From contig JBBQHP010000021.1 of the NCBI GenBank assembly GCA_038324085.1, forward strand, positions 9,874 through 73,873: a stretch of 64,000 nt of DNA, written 5' to 3'. Made by a program: the position numbers and the translations under genes. The number at the start of each line of letters is the position of its first letter. The stretch's first letter is position 1. Below the pieces are notes generated by a model. The model had not been told where the DNA came from, ran no database searches, and saw nothing but the letters and a program-made list of their open reading frames with translations. Origin of the DNA: Ga0077523 sp038324085. GTDB lineage: Bacteria > Pseudomonadota > Gammaproteobacteria > Burkholderiales > Ga0077523. Positions 42,911 to 52,652 of the stretch are shown in pieces.

Positions 42911-43327
42911 CTACCCCAGGGCAGTGGCAAGCTGCGCCACGATCGCATCGCGAAAGTCTGCCCTGATCGCAACGGGCCGGTCGCGCAACCGGGCGCCCCA
43001 GACAGGATCGGGAAAATGCGGATCGGTGGTGAACCGCGGGACCACATGCCAATGCAAGTGCGGGACGACGTTCCCCAGGCTCGCCAGGTTCATCTTGTCC
43101 GGCACGAGGATCCGGCGCACCGCATCTTCCACGGCGAAGACGACACGCATAAGGTGATCGCGGTCGCGCGGCGCGAGATCCGTCATCTCCGCCACATGTT
43201 CGTTCCACACCACGCGCAGCAGGCCGGGATGGTCCGGCTCTTCGGGTGCGATCACGCGGACCCCGGCATCGCGCCACAGCACCCGGCCGCCGTCGGAATC
43301 GCAAAGGACGCATCCGCGCGTCGTCAC
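42911..43327 (-). CDS. HIT-family protein
   Basis: A 138-residue histidine-triad nucleotide-binding protein. The catalytic triad is HLHWHV (about residues 92-97). N-terminal CVLCDSDGG suggests a partial zinc site (CxxC), and the strand block NLASLGNVVPHLHW is typical. HIT proteins hydrolyse AMP-conjugates such as dinucleoside polyphosphates or aminoacyl-adenylates; the natural substrate is unknown. Its ATG overlaps the stop of the DUF3683 gene by 4 bases. Confidence 0.93.
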   Translation of the reverse strand: MTTRGCVLCDSDGGRVLWRDAGVRVIAPEEPDHPGLLRVVWNEHVAEMTDLAPRDRDHLMRVVFAVEDAVRRILVPDKMNLASLGNVVPHLHWHVVPRFTTDPHFPDPVWGARLRDRPVAIRADFRDAIVAQLATALG

Positions 43328-46300
43328 AGCAGAACCCGCTCGATGCCGCCGCTATTTGCCTTGTTCACGTAGTCCTCGAGCCAGTCGGCGCCGAGCAGGT
43401 GTCGCGCGATCTCCACGACGATGTAGTCGGCATCGGTGCCGGCGTCGTCGTTGAAGCGGGCCAGGCCCTGGAGGCAGGACGGGCAGGACGTGAGGACCTT
43501 CACCGGTCCGTCGAAACCATCGGCGCGGACTGCACTCGCACCCTTGCGCATCTCCTCCTCCTTGCGAAAACGCACCTGCGTGGAGATGTCGGGCCGGGTC
43601 GCGGCCAGCGTGCCCGATTCACCGCAACAACGGTCACTCAGCTTCACCTCGGTCGCCACGAGTTCCTGCACCACCTTCATCGGCTGGTGGGTCTTCATCG
43701 GCGAATGGCAGGGGTCGTGGTAGAGATAGCGCACGCCCTGCAGCCCATTCAGCCGCACGCCCTTTTCCATCAGGTACTCGTGGATGTCGAGCAGCCGGCA
43801 TCCGGGAAAGATCCGGTCGAATTCGTACTTGGCCAGCTGATCCATGCACGTGCCGCACGACACGATCACGGTCTTGATGTCGAGATAGTTGAGCGTGTTC
43901 GCGACGCGGTGGAACAGCACGCGATTCTCGGTCGAGATCGCCTGCCCCTTCTCGGCTTCGCCCGCCGAAGTCTGCGGATAGCCGCAGCACAGATAGCCGG
44001 GCGGCAGAACGGTGATGGCACCGACGTGATAGAGCATGGCCTGGGTGGCCAGGCCCACCTGGCTGAACAGACGCTCCGAACCGCAGCCGGGGAAGTAGAA
44101 GACCGCATCCGATTCCTCGGTCACCCGACCCGCGTCGCGGATCACCGGGACCATGTGCTTGTCCTCGATGTCGAGCAGCGCGCGCGCAGTCCGGCGCGGA
44201 ACCGACTTCGGCATCGGCTTGTTGATGAAATGGATGACCTGGGCCTTCACGGCGGGTTTGCCGATCGTCGCGGGTGGCTGGCGCACCTGGGACTGGATGA
44301 GTCCGAACCGCTTCGCGACCGCGTGCGCCCCACGCTGCGCCTTGTAACCCCATTCGATCATCACGGTGCGCACCAGCTTGATGGTGGCGGGATCGGTCGC
44401 ATTGAGAAACAGCATCGATGCCGCAGTGCCCGGGTTGAATTTCTTGCGGCCGTGCTTGCGCAGGAAGTTGCGCATCGCCATCGAGACGTCGCCGAAGTCG
44501 ATGTCCACGGGGCAGGGATTGAGGCACTTGTGGCAGACCGTGCAGTGATCGGCCACGTCCGAGAACTCGTCGAAATGCTGCAACGAGATGCCGCGCCGCG
44601 TCTGCTCCTCGTACAGGAAGGCCTCGATCAGCAGCGACGTCGCGAGGATCTTGTTGCGGGGCGAATAGAGCAGGTTCGCGCGCGGGACGTGCGTCGCGCA
44701 AACGGGTTTGCACTTGCCGCAGCGCAGGCAGTCCTTGACGGAATCGGAGATGTGCCCGATCTCGCTCTGTTCGAGGATCAGGCTTTCCAGTTCGAGCAAT
44801 CCGAACGAAGGCGTGTAGGCCTGCTCGAGATTGGCGCCGGGCAGCAGTTTGCCGCGATTGAAGTGGCCGTCGGGATCGATCGCTTCCTTGTAACGCCGGA
44901 ATGCGTCGACTTCGCGCGGCTCGAGATAATCGAGCTTGGTGATGCCGATACCGTGCTCGCCAGAGATCACCCCGCCCAGGGATTTCGCGAGCTTCATGAT
45001 GCGTGCGACGGCGGTATTGGCCGTCTGCAGCATCGCGTAATCGTCCGAGTTGACCGGTATGTTGGTATGCACGTTGCCGTCGCCCGCATGCATGTGCAGG
45101 GCAACGAACACGCGTGCCCTGAGCACGCGCGCATGCGTCGCGTCGACGGCGGCACGGATCGGATCGAACGCGCGCCCGTCGAACAACTGCATCAACGGTT
45201 CGCGCACTTCGGTCTTCCACGACACGCGCTCGCTGTGATCCTGCAGTCGGGCAAACACCGTCCGGCCATCGCTTTCGGCGGGATCGTCGATGTGCTCGAG
45301 CAGCGTCCGCCAGCGCCGGCGCGTGCTGCTCAGGACGTCGCGCGCGGCTTCGGGCCGCCCGGCCAGCATCTCGGTCGCCGCGAGGGCTTCGCCCGAAGCG
45401 CTCACCGCAAGCTCGCCGGCGAAGAACGCGTCCAGCTCGTCCAGCAGCGCCAGCTTGTTCGCGAGCGACAGTTCGATGTTGATGCGCTCGATGCCCTCGG
45501 AGTACTCGCCGAGACGCTCGAGCGGAATGACCACGTCCTCGTTGATCTTGAATGCGTTGGTGTGCTTCGCGATCGCGGCGGTGCGGGCGCGATCGAGCCA
45601 GAACTTGCGTCTGGTCTCTGCCGATACGGCAATGAAGCCTTCCGCGCCGCGCGCATTGGCGATCCGCACGATCTGCGAAGCGGCCTCCCCGGCCGCGCGT
45701 TCGTCATCGCCGGCGATGTCCGCGAGCAGCACCATCTTGGGCCGCGCGCCGCGCTTCGCCTTCGTGGCATAGCCGACGGCCTTGACGTAGCGCTCGTCGA
45801 GATGTTCCAGCCCGGCCAATACCGCGTCCGGGTGGCCATCCATGTACGACTTGATCTCGACGATCGAGGGCACGGCGTCGCGCACCTGCCCGAAGAACTC
45901 CAGGCACACGGTGCGCACGTGGGCCGGCATGCGATGCAGGATGAAGGTCGCGCCGGAGATGAGCCCGTCGCAGCCTTCCTTCTGGATGCCGGGCAGGCCG
46001 GCCAGGAACTTGTCGGTGACATCCTTGCCCAGCCCCTGCTTGCGGAACGATCGGCCCGGGATTTCCATCACGACCGCTTCGCCCTGGGGGGTCCGTCCGT
46101 CGGCGCGCAACCGCTGGACGGAAAAGCGCGCGGTTTCGACGTCATGGATCTTGCCGAGATTGTGGTCCAGGCGGGTCACTTCGATCCGGTTGCCGTCGAC
46201 ATCGACCATCCGCCACGAAACGAGATTGTCGAGCGCAGTGCCCCAGAGCACGGCCTTCTTGCCACCCGCGTTCATTGCCACGTTGCCGCCGATGCATGAC

Positions 46301-47136
46301 GCATCGGCAGAGGTCGGATCGACCGCGAACACGAGCCCCGCGGCTTCGGCCGCTTCCATCACCCGGCGCGTCACGACGCCCGCGCCGCAGCGTATGACGG
46401 GGACCAGATCCTCCACGCCCGGCAAATGGACGCGCTCGATCGGGTTGAAACGATCGAGCTTCTCGGTGTTGATCACGGCGGCCAACGGCGTGAGCGGAAC
46501 GGCGCCGCCGGTATAGCCGGTGCCCCCGCCTCGCGGAATGATGGTGAGGCCCAGTTCGATGCACGCCCGCACCAGGGGTGCCAGCTCGTCCTCGTCGTCA
46601 GGATAGAGCACGACGAACGGATACTCGACGCGCCAGTCGGTCGCGTCGGTGACGTGCGATACCCGCGCAAGCCCGTCGAACGCGATGTTGTCGCGCCGGG
46701 TGACCGGGCCGAGGCGGCGCAATACCTTGCGGCGCAGCTCCGCCGTGCTGTCGAAGCTCGTGGCGAATGCGTCGACGGCCTTGTGCGCGGCGATGAGCAA
46801 TTCGCTCACGCGCGCATCGTCGCTGTCCTGGCGCGACTCGATCTCGTGTACCCGATGGCGAAGCGCCTCGATCAATGCGGCGCGACGCCTGCGGTTGCCG
46901 AGCAGATCGTCCTGCAGGTACGGGTTGCGGTTGACGACCCAGATGTCGCCCAGAACCTCGTAGAGCATGCGCGCGGAGCGACCGGTGCGACGTTGCGCAC
47001 GCAGCTCCTCGACCAGCGCCCAGCAGCGCGGACCGAGCAGGCGGATAACGATCTCGCGGTCCGAGAACGACGTGTAGTTGTAGGGGATTTCGCGCAGCCG
47101 CGGCGCAAGGGCGGGGGCGAGGTCGAGCGGATTCAT
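43324..47136 (-). CDS. DUF3683/FAD-linked oxidase/Fe-S/CCG-domain oxidoreductase
   Basis: A 1270-residue multidomain protein. Order: DUF3683 module (about 1-150, IPYNYTSFSDREI), FAD-binding PCMH domain (about 175-350, with IPRGGGTGYTGGAVP), FAD-oxidase C-terminal domain (to about 740, HMHAGDGNVHTNIP holding metal-site histidines), a dicluster ferredoxin (CLRCGKCKPVC near 800, CTVCHKCLNPCP near 862), then two CCG repeats (CCGYPQTSAGE near 1048, CCGESGTLA near 1168). It resembles a fusion of GlcD/Dld and GlpC/LutA-type subunits and likely oxidises a 2-hydroxyacid such as D-lactate, passing electrons to quinone. It is followed by a coupled HIT gene. Confidence 0.93.
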   Translation of the reverse strand: MNPLDLAPALAPRLREIPYNYTSFSDREIVIRLLGPRCWALVEELRAQRRTGRSARMLYEVLGDIWVVNRNPYLQDDLLGNRRRRAALIEALRHRVHEIESRQDSDDARVSELLIAAHKAVDAFATSFDSTAELRRKVLRRLGPVTRRDNIAFDGLARVSHVTDATDWRVEYPFVVLYPDDEDELAPLVRACIELGLTIIPRGGGTGYTGGAVPLTPLAAVINTEKLDRFNPIERVHLPGVEDLVPVIRCGAGVVTRRVMEAAEAAGLVFAVDPTSADASCIGGNVAMNAGGKKAVLWGTALDNLVSWRMVDVDGNRIEVTRLDHNLGKIHDVETARFSVQRLRADGRTPQGEAVVMEIPGRSFRKQGLGKDVTDKFLAGLPGIQKEGCDGLISGATFILHRMPAHVRTVCLEFFGQVRDAVPSIVEIKSYMDGHPDAVLAGLEHLDERYVKAVGYATKAKRGARPKMVLLADIAGDDERAAGEAASQIVRIANARGAEGFIAVSAETRRKFWLDRARTAAIAKHTNAFKINEDVVIPLERLGEYSEGIERINIELSLANKLALLDELDAFFAGELAVSASGEALAATEMLAGRPEAARDVLSSTRRRWRTLLEHIDDPAESDGRTVFARLQDHSERVSWKTEVREPLMQLFDGRAFDPIRAAVDATHARVLRARVFVALHMHAGDGNVHTNIPVNSDDYAMLQTANTAVARIMKLAKSLGGVISGEHGIGITKLDYLEPREVDAFRRYKEAIDPDGHFNRGKLLPGANLEQAYTPSFGLLELESLILEQSEIGHISDSVKDCLRCGKCKPVCATHVPRANLLYSPRNKILATSLLIEAFLYEEQTRRGISLQHFDEFSDVADHCTVCHKCLNPCPVDIDFGDVSMAMRNFLRKHGRKKFNPGTAASMLFLNATDPATIKLVRTVMIEWGYKAQRGAHAVAKRFGLIQSQVRQPPATIGKPAVKAQVIHFINKPMPKSVPRRTARALLDIEDKHMVPVIRDAGRVTEESDAVFYFPGCGSERLFSQVGLATQAMLYHVGAITVLPPGYLCCGYPQTSAGEAEKGQAISTENRVLFHRVANTLNYLDIKTVIVSCGTCMDQLAKYEFDRIFPGCRLLDIHEYLMEKGVRLNGLQGVRYLYHDPCHSPMKTHQPMKVVQELVATEVKLSDRCCGESGTLAATRPDISTQVRFRKEEEMRKGASAVRADGFDGPVKVLTSCPSCLQGLARFNDDAGTDADYIVVEIARHLLGADWLEDYVNKANSGGIERVLL

Positions 47137-47193
47137 GGGTGCTGCGGTTCCGGATGGCGGCGGCGAGTGTACCGCAGGGCTCGCGACGCGATG

Positions 47194-47880
47194 CTACGGC
47201 ACCATCGTGCCGAACACCTTCTTGACGAGGCGCTTGCCCGATTCGAGCGGATCGGCGCGGATCGCCTGTTCCTCCGTCGCAAGCGTGGTGAACAGGCCGT
47301 CGAGCGCCTTGCGGGTGACGTAGGAGTCGAGGTTGGCATCCTCCTCGCGCAGCAGTCCGAACGCGACTCCCTTGCTGGCGAACTTGTTGTAGTACTCCGC
47401 GAGCTTGAGCCGCTTGGTCTCGCGGGCAACGATGGGCTGGATGCGCTGCACGAGCTGTTCGGTGCTCCGGTCCCGGAAATACTGCGTCGCCGCGTCGTTC
47501 GGGCCGGTCAGGATCTTCTTGGCGTCGTCGATGCTGAGCATGCGCACGGTCCTCACGAGCACGGCCTTGGCCTCGGGCACGGCCTGCTCGGCGGCACGGT
47601 TCATGGTCGCGATCAGTTCGTCCGATTGCTTGCCCATGCCGAACTTGCGCATGATCGAATCGACCTTTTCGAGGGATTCGGGCAGCGGGATGCGGACCGC
47701 TTCGTTGCCCATGAAACCGTTCTCCTGGCCGAGCTTCACCACGGCATTGCCCACGCCCAGTTCGAGGGCCTCGCGCAGGCCGCGCGCCACTTCCGAATCG
47801 CGCAATTCGGACAAGGTGACTGCAGGGGCGGCCTGGGCGAAAAGCAGGCTGGAGACCACGATCGCGGTGCGGAGGTTCAT
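47194..47880 (-). CDS. Exported DUF4197 protein
   Basis: A 228-residue protein with signal peptide (ending APAV) and the DUF4197 pattern: LREALELGVGNAVVKLGQENGF, IPLPESLEKVDSIMRKFG, ILTGPNDAATQYFRDRS, YVTRKALDGLFTTLATEEQAIR. Helical, probably periplasmic, function unknown. The ATG at 47880 has GGAG-type sequence a short way upstream on its own strand only weakly; it is chosen because it starts the signal peptide. Divergent from the LysR gene with 152 bases between. Confidence 0.88.
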   Translation of the reverse strand: MNLRTAIVVSSLLFAQAAPAVTLSELRDSEVARGLREALELGVGNAVVKLGQENGFMGNEAVRIPLPESLEKVDSIMRKFGMGKQSDELIATMNRAAEQAVPEAKAVLVRTVRMLSIDDAKKILTGPNDAATQYFRDRSTEQLVQRIQPIVARETKRLKLAEYYNKFASKGVAFGLLREEDANLDSYVTRKALDGLFTTLATEEQAIRADPLESGKRLVKKVFGTMVP

Positions 47881-48032
47881 TCGGGTGGCGATGCGGAAGA
47901 GGGAGGAGAAGCATAGTCCCCCCATGCGGGGCGCCGCAAACCGCGCGGCGTCGATTCCGCCGGAACCCCCGCGTCCCGGCGCTGACCAACCGGCATCCAT
48001 GATCCGTTCACGACTGTGATACTTTCCAGACC

Positions 48033-48992
48033 ATGATCACGACACGCATTCGCCCCGGCATGCATGTCACGCTGCGGCAGTTGAAGGTGTTCCAGGCAGT
48101 CGCGCGGCAACTGAGCTTCACCCGGGCCGCCGATGTCCTGTCGCTTTCGCAATCCACCGTTTCGACGCAGGTGAAGCAGCTCGCCGACATTGTCGGGCAA
48201 CCGCTTCTCGAACAGACCGGCAGGCGGCTCAGGCTCACGGAAATCGGGCTGGACCTCGAACGCACCTGCGACGAAATGTTCAGCGCCTGGGACCGGTTCG
48301 AAGCGACGGCGGGCGACATGAGGCGACTGGAGAAAGGCTGCCTGCGACTCGCCTGCATCACCGCGGCCGGGTCGTTCCTGCCGAGGCTGCTCACGGGGTT
48401 CCGCGACCGTTACCCGGCGATCGAGGTCAGGCTCGAGGTCGCGCCTCGCGAGCGGATCATGGAACGGCTTGCGCGCGGCGAGGACGATCTCTACGTGATG
48501 ACCCAGCCGCCGCGCCAGTTCGACATCGCCGCGCATCCTTTCCTCGATAACCCGCTCATAGCGGTCGCCGCCGAAGGTCATGCGCTGGCGGGCAAGCGGC
48601 GCATATCGCTCGCTCGCCTCGCCCGTGAACCGTGGCTGCTGCGCGAACGCGGTTCCGGCACCCGTCTCGCCACCGAGCGTCATCTCCGCGAACATGGCAT
48701 CGAACTGACGGCCAAGGTGGAGATCGACTCCGACGAGGCGATCCTGCGGGCTGTCGCGGCGGGTCAGGGCGTGACCATTCTGGCGCAGTCCGCCCTCGAG
48801 GCGATGGGTGGGCGGGTTGCCGTGCTCGATGTCGATGCGCTTCCGATCCCGTGCGCCTGGCATGTGGTTCACCCGGGCCGGCAACTGTCGGTCGTCGCCC
48901 GGACGTTTCTCGGCTATCTGGAACAGGAAGCCGTCCGCCGATTTCCGACCCGGGTCGAACCGACGGTAACGAAACTTGCCGCGCGGGCCTGA
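48033..48992 (+). CDS. LysR-family transcriptional regulator (CbbR-like)
   Basis: A 319-residue regulator with N-terminal winged helix (LRQLKVFQAVARQLSFTRAADVL and SQSTVSTQVKQLADIVGQPL) and a type-2 periplasmic-binding-like effector domain (about 95-300). The wording of the helix-turn-helix is closest, from memory, to CbbR, activator of Calvin-cycle genes, but no cbb genes are in the window and other LysR groups are similar. An internal ATG at 48060 (MHVTLRQLK) is a possible start. Its 3' end overlaps the next gene. Confidence 0.9.
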   Translation: MITTRIRPGMHVTLRQLKVFQAVARQLSFTRAADVLSLSQSTVSTQVKQLADIVGQPLLEQTGRRLRLTEIGLDLERTCDEMFSAWDRFEATAGDMRRLEKGCLRLACITAAGSFLPRLLTGFRDRYPAIEVRLEVAPRERIMERLARGEDDLYVMTQPPRQFDIAAHPFLDNPLIAVAAEGHALAGKRRISLARLAREPWLLRERGSGTRLATERHLREHGIELTAKVEIDSDEAILRAVAAGQGVTILAQSALEAMGGRVAVLDVDALPIPCAWHVVHPGRQLSVVARTFLGYLEQEAVRRFPTRVEPTVTKLAARA

Positions 48993-50916
48993 GCGCATTC
49001 CGGGATTAGCCGGGATCCTGCGACTGTTCGAGTCGTTCGTCCGTGGCACCGCGGTGCCCCCTGGCACCGTCACCCCGCCGTCCGGGCCACCCAGCGGACT
49101 GTGGGCCTTCTACCGGCATTTCCTGCGCCAGCATCCGCGCGTCTACGCCGGCATGCTCGCCGCGAGCCTGTGCGTGGCATTGCTCGACACGGTGGTGCCG
49201 CTATTCATCGGACGGCTCGTCGGCCTCATGACGGCACCCGATCCGGTCACCGCGCTGGCCGCAAGTGGCGCGGCGCTGACCTTGCTCGCGCTCCTTTTCC
49301 TGATCGCGCGCCCGTGCGCGATCTTCGTCGATTGCCTGATGCGCCTGAACGCCGTGCTTCCGGGCATCACGACCGAGATCCGCTGGCAGAACCACTGGCA
49401 CGTGGTCCGGCAGTCGTGGAACTTCTTCCAGAACGATTTCGCCGGGCGCATCGCGAACCGGGTGATGAACACGGCCAACTCCCTGCGTGAGAGCGTCGTG
49501 TCCAGCATCCGCGCCATCTGGTACATCTCCGTCTATGGCATCTCCGCGCTGATCGTGATGCTGTCGTCGCACCCGGTGCTCGCGGTTCCGACGATCGTGT
49601 GGATGATCGGCTACGGCCTTTTCCTGCGCGCGTTCGTCCCGCGCATGCGGGACTTTTCCCGGGCCAGCTCCGAGGCCCGCTCGCAGGTGATGGGGCGCGT
49701 GGTCGACAGCTATACCAACATCCTCACCGTGAAGCTGTTTGCGCGGGCGCGGGACGAAGACCAGCATGTCCGCGAGAGTCTCGATATCCACGAAGCCCGC
49801 ATGCGGGCGCACATGCGCTGGAGCACGCTGTTCGTGAGCACGCTCGCGGTGATGAACACATTGCTCGTCGCCAGCACCGCGCTGCTGGGGGGATGGCTCT
49901 GGTACCACGGCCAGGCCGATCCGGCCGTGGTCGCCACCGCGATTCCGCTGGCGTGGCAGATCGCCAACATGGCCGGCTGGGTCAGCTGGGAAGTGAGCGG
50001 CATCTTCGAGAACGTCGGCGTGGTCCAGGAAGGCATGGACAGCATCGCCCGCCCGCTCACCCTGGTCGATGCGCCGGACGCCTCGAGCTTGCTGGTCGCG
50101 CGCGGCGAGGTCCGCTTCGATGCGGTGCGTTTCAGCTATGGCCGGCCCGACGAGCCGGCCGCGATCGTGTTGCGCGATCTCGATCTCGTGGTGCAGCCGG
50201 GGGAGCGCGTGGGTCTGGTGGGGCGCAGCGGTGCCGGCAAGTCCACGTTGGTCAATCTGCTCCTGCGGTTTCACGACGTCGAACGTGGCGCCATCCTCGT
50301 GGACGGCCAGGATATCCGCGGCGTGACGCAGGAAAGCCTGCGTGGCGCGATCGGCGTCGTCACCCAGGATACTTCGCTGCTGCACCGATCCATCGCGGAC
50401 AACATCCGCTACGGCTGCCCCGAGGCAACGCAGCCGGAGATCGAATCCGCGGCGCGGCGCGCCCACGCGCACGAGTTCATCCTCGGCCTGCGCGACTGGA
50501 AGGATCGCACCGGCTACGATGCTCACGCGGGCGAGCGTGGCGTGAAGCTCTCCGGCGGCCAGCGCCAGCGGGTCGCACTGGCCCGCGTGATCCTCAAGAA
50601 TGCCCCGATCCTGGTCCTGGACGAAGCGACCTCCGCGCTCGATTCCGAGATCGAGGCCGCGATCCAGGAGCAGCTCGACACGCTGATGGAAGGCAAGACC
50701 GTCATCGCGATCGCGCATCGACTGAGCACGATCGCCCGCATGGACCGCCTGATCGTGCTCGATCGGGGCAAGGTGGTGGAAACGGGGTCCCATGCCCGCC
50801 TGCTGGCGGCGAACGGACTCTACGCGCAGTTGTGGGCGCGCCAGTCCGGGGGGTTCCTCGGACACGAACTCGAAGCGGGCGCAGCCGACCCGGGCCGTGC
50901 GGTGGGACTCGTCTGA
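48976..50916 (+). CDS. ABC exporter, fused permease-ATPase (MsbA-like)
   Basis: Half-transporter of up to 646 residues. Six membrane helices (about residues 55-330) are followed by the ATPase: Walker A GRSGAGKSTLV, Q-loop VTQDTSLLH, signature LSGGQRQRVALARV, Walker B ILVLDEATSALDS and the switch His in IAHRLST. It likely acts as a homodimer exporting a lipid, peptide or drug. The TTG at 48976 overlaps the LysR gene by 17 bases and lacks a clear ribosome site. A GTG at 49054 is the other option; family similarity (LRLFESFV) starts in between, so neither is certain. Confidence 0.9.
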   Translation: MPRGPERIPGLAGILRLFESFVRGTAVPPGTVTPPSGPPSGLWAFYRHFLRQHPRVYAGMLAASLCVALLDTVVPLFIGRLVGLMTAPDPVTALAASGAALTLLALLFLIARPCAIFVDCLMRLNAVLPGITTEIRWQNHWHVVRQSWNFFQNDFAGRIANRVMNTANSLRESVVSSIRAIWYISVYGISALIVMLSSHPVLAVPTIVWMIGYGLFLRAFVPRMRDFSRASSEARSQVMGRVVDSYTNILTVKLFARARDEDQHVRESLDIHEARMRAHMRWSTLFVSTLAVMNTLLVASTALLGGWLWYHGQADPAVVATAIPLAWQIANMAGWVSWEVSGIFENVGVVQEGMDSIARPLTLVDAPDASSLLVARGEVRFDAVRFSYGRPDEPAAIVLRDLDLVVQPGERVGLVGRSGAGKSTLVNLLLRFHDVERGAILVDGQDIRGVTQESLRGAIGVVTQDTSLLHRSIADNIRYGCPEATQPEIESAARRAHAHEFILGLRDWKDRTGYDAHAGERGVKLSGGQRQRVALARVILKNAPILVLDEATSALDSEIEAAIQEQLDTLMEGKTVIAIAHRLSTIARMDRLIVLDRGKVVETGSHARLLAANGLYAQLWARQSGGFLGHELEAGAADPGRAVGLV

Positions 50917-50977
50917 TCGCGGGCGAGCAACGTCGAAAGTTTCCGAAATCGAAGCGATCCAGCGAGGAGAATCCCGG

Positions 50978-51994
50978 ATGCATGCACATCGGTTCGTTGC
51001 CACAACCGCTCTCCTGTTCGCGGCGACTGCGCTGTCGCACGCGCAGACCCAGGCCACCTACGGCCCCGAACTCGAAGGCTTCGATTACCCCTACCCCGTG
51101 CAGCGCTACACGTTCGAGTCCCAACGCCAGAGCCTGGCGATGGCGTTCATGGACATCGCGCCCGAGCGACCCAACGGGCGGGTCGTGGTCCTCCTGCACG
51201 GCAAGAACTTCTGTGCGGCCACCTGGGAAGCGACCATCGCCCGTCTGGTCGAGGCGGGCTATCGCGTGGTTGCGCCCGACCAGATCGGCTTCTGCAAATC
51301 CACCAAGCCCGAACGCTACCAGTACTCCTTCGATCAGCTCGCGACCAACACCCGGGCGCTGCTCAGATCGCGCGGCATCGAACGCGCGACGATCCTGGGT
51401 CACTCCATGGGCGGCATGCTGGCCGCGCGCTATGCGCTCATGTTCCCCGACGCGGTCGATCGACTCGTGCTGGTCGATCCGATCGGGCTCGAGGACTGGC
51501 GGGCCGAGGGTGTGCCCTACGCCACGGTGGATCAGCTCTACGCAGCGCAGTTGCACACGACCGCCGAGACTCTCAAGAGCTATCAGCTGAAGTTCTACTA
51601 CCACGGCAACTGGAAACCGCAGTACGACCGGTGGGTTGCCATGACCGCGGGATTGTATGCCGGCAGCGGTCGCGAGCGGGTCGCGTGGAACCAGGCCTTG
51701 ACCGCCGAAATGCTGTTCACGCAGCCGGTCGTGCATGAGTTCCCGAGGATCCGGGTACCGACCCTGCTGATCATCGGCGGGCTCGATCGCACCGCACCGG
51801 GTGCCAACCGCGCGCCCCCGGAAGTGGCAAGGCGCCTGGGGAACTATCCGGAACTGGGACGGCAGGCAGCGCGGACGATTCCGGACGCGAGACTGATCGA
51901 GTTTGCGGATCTGGGGCACTCGCCGCAGGTGGAAGCGCCGGAGCGGTTTCATGAGGCGCTGCTGCAGGTACTCTCCGCGGACGCGGAACACTGA
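50978..51994 (+). CDS. Exported alpha/beta hydrolase
   Basis: A 338-residue alpha/beta hydrolase with a signal peptide (ends ALSHA). Oxyanion region VVLLHGKNFCAATWE, nucleophile in GHSMGGMLAAR (Ser about residue 144), acid in IIGGLDRTAPG and catalytic His in LGHSPQVEAPE. Periplasmic or secreted esterase, epoxide-hydrolase-like or lactonase; substrate unknown. The ATG at 50978 has GAGGAG 8 bases upstream. 61 bases after the ABC exporter gene, perhaps one unit. Confidence 0.9.
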   Translation: MHAHRFVATTALLFAATALSHAQTQATYGPELEGFDYPYPVQRYTFESQRQSLAMAFMDIAPERPNGRVVVLLHGKNFCAATWEATIARLVEAGYRVVAPDQIGFCKSTKPERYQYSFDQLATNTRALLRSRGIERATILGHSMGGMLAARYALMFPDAVDRLVLVDPIGLEDWRAEGVPYATVDQLYAAQLHTTAETLKSYQLKFYYHGNWKPQYDRWVAMTAGLYAGSGRERVAWNQALTAEMLFTQPVVHEFPRIRVPTLLIIGGLDRTAPGANRAPPEVARRLGNYPELGRQAARTIPDARLIEFADLGHSPQVEAPERFHEALLQVLSADAEH

Positions 51995-52274
51995 CCCGCC
52001 TCGCCGTCTCTACTCCACCGCGTGGGCTGGCTCTAAGCCATGGACCCGGTCGAATTGGCCGGGCCCGCAGCGGTGTGGCTGAGCTTTGCGATCGCGGAGC
52101 CCGCGCCCTCCCTGGGCGTCGCAGTGACGCCCTGCGGCGCGTGATCGAGGCCAGCTCGCGGGAGCGTCGTCGCGCGCATCGTCAGAGAGAATCCCGTGAC
52201 CGGACGGCTCTTCCGGCGAGCCCATTTCGCGGCTAGCATGCGGGTCCATCCTGATCGAAGCAGCGAGGCACCCA

Positions 52275-52652
52275 ATGCAGGGCGATGCGCGGACGAGCGA
52301 GACTCACCTGGAGACACTTCGCAAACTCAATCAGGACTACATCCATTCGATAGCAACCTCCGACGTCGGTCGCTTCGAAGAAATCCTGGCCAAGGACTTT
52401 CTCAACAGCAATCCCGACGGCTCGCTCGTGAACCGGGCGGACTTCCTCTCCGGGATCGGTCGACTCGCGGCGGTTTCCAATCTCGCCTGCGAAGACGTGC
52501 GCATTCGTGTGATGGGGGAATTCGCCATCATCCATGGGCGCACCACGTACCGGAAACCGACCGGCGACGCCGGCGCCGGGCGGTATACCGACATTTGGGC
52601 GTTGCAAGACGGGCAGTGGCTGTGCGTGGCTGCTCACGTTACCCGGGGCTGA
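52275..52652 (+). CDS. NTF2-like (SnoaL/DUF4440) protein
   Basis: A 125-residue single-domain NTF2-fold protein. The first helix is LRKLNQDYIHSIATSDVGRFEEILAKDF; then DGSLVNRADFL; and the strands IIHGRTTYRK and YTDIWALQDGQWLCVAAHVTR, typical of the DUF4440 group. These act as small-molecule isomerases or binding proteins; no specific role can be given. The 280 bases before it hold no gene. It is the last ordinary gene before the defence-like region. Confidence 0.88.
   Translation: MQGDARTSETHLETLRKLNQDYIHSIATSDVGRFEEILAKDFLNSNPDGSLVNRADFLSGIGRLAAVSNLACEDVRIRVMGEFAIIHGRTTYRKPTGDAGAGRYTDIWALQDGQWLCVAAHVTRG

Noticed and set aside
43246..46299. Plus-strand 1017-codon open frame
   Set aside because: Antisense to the DUF3683 oxidoreductase; composition dominated by Arg, His, Val and Gly with no recognisable motif.
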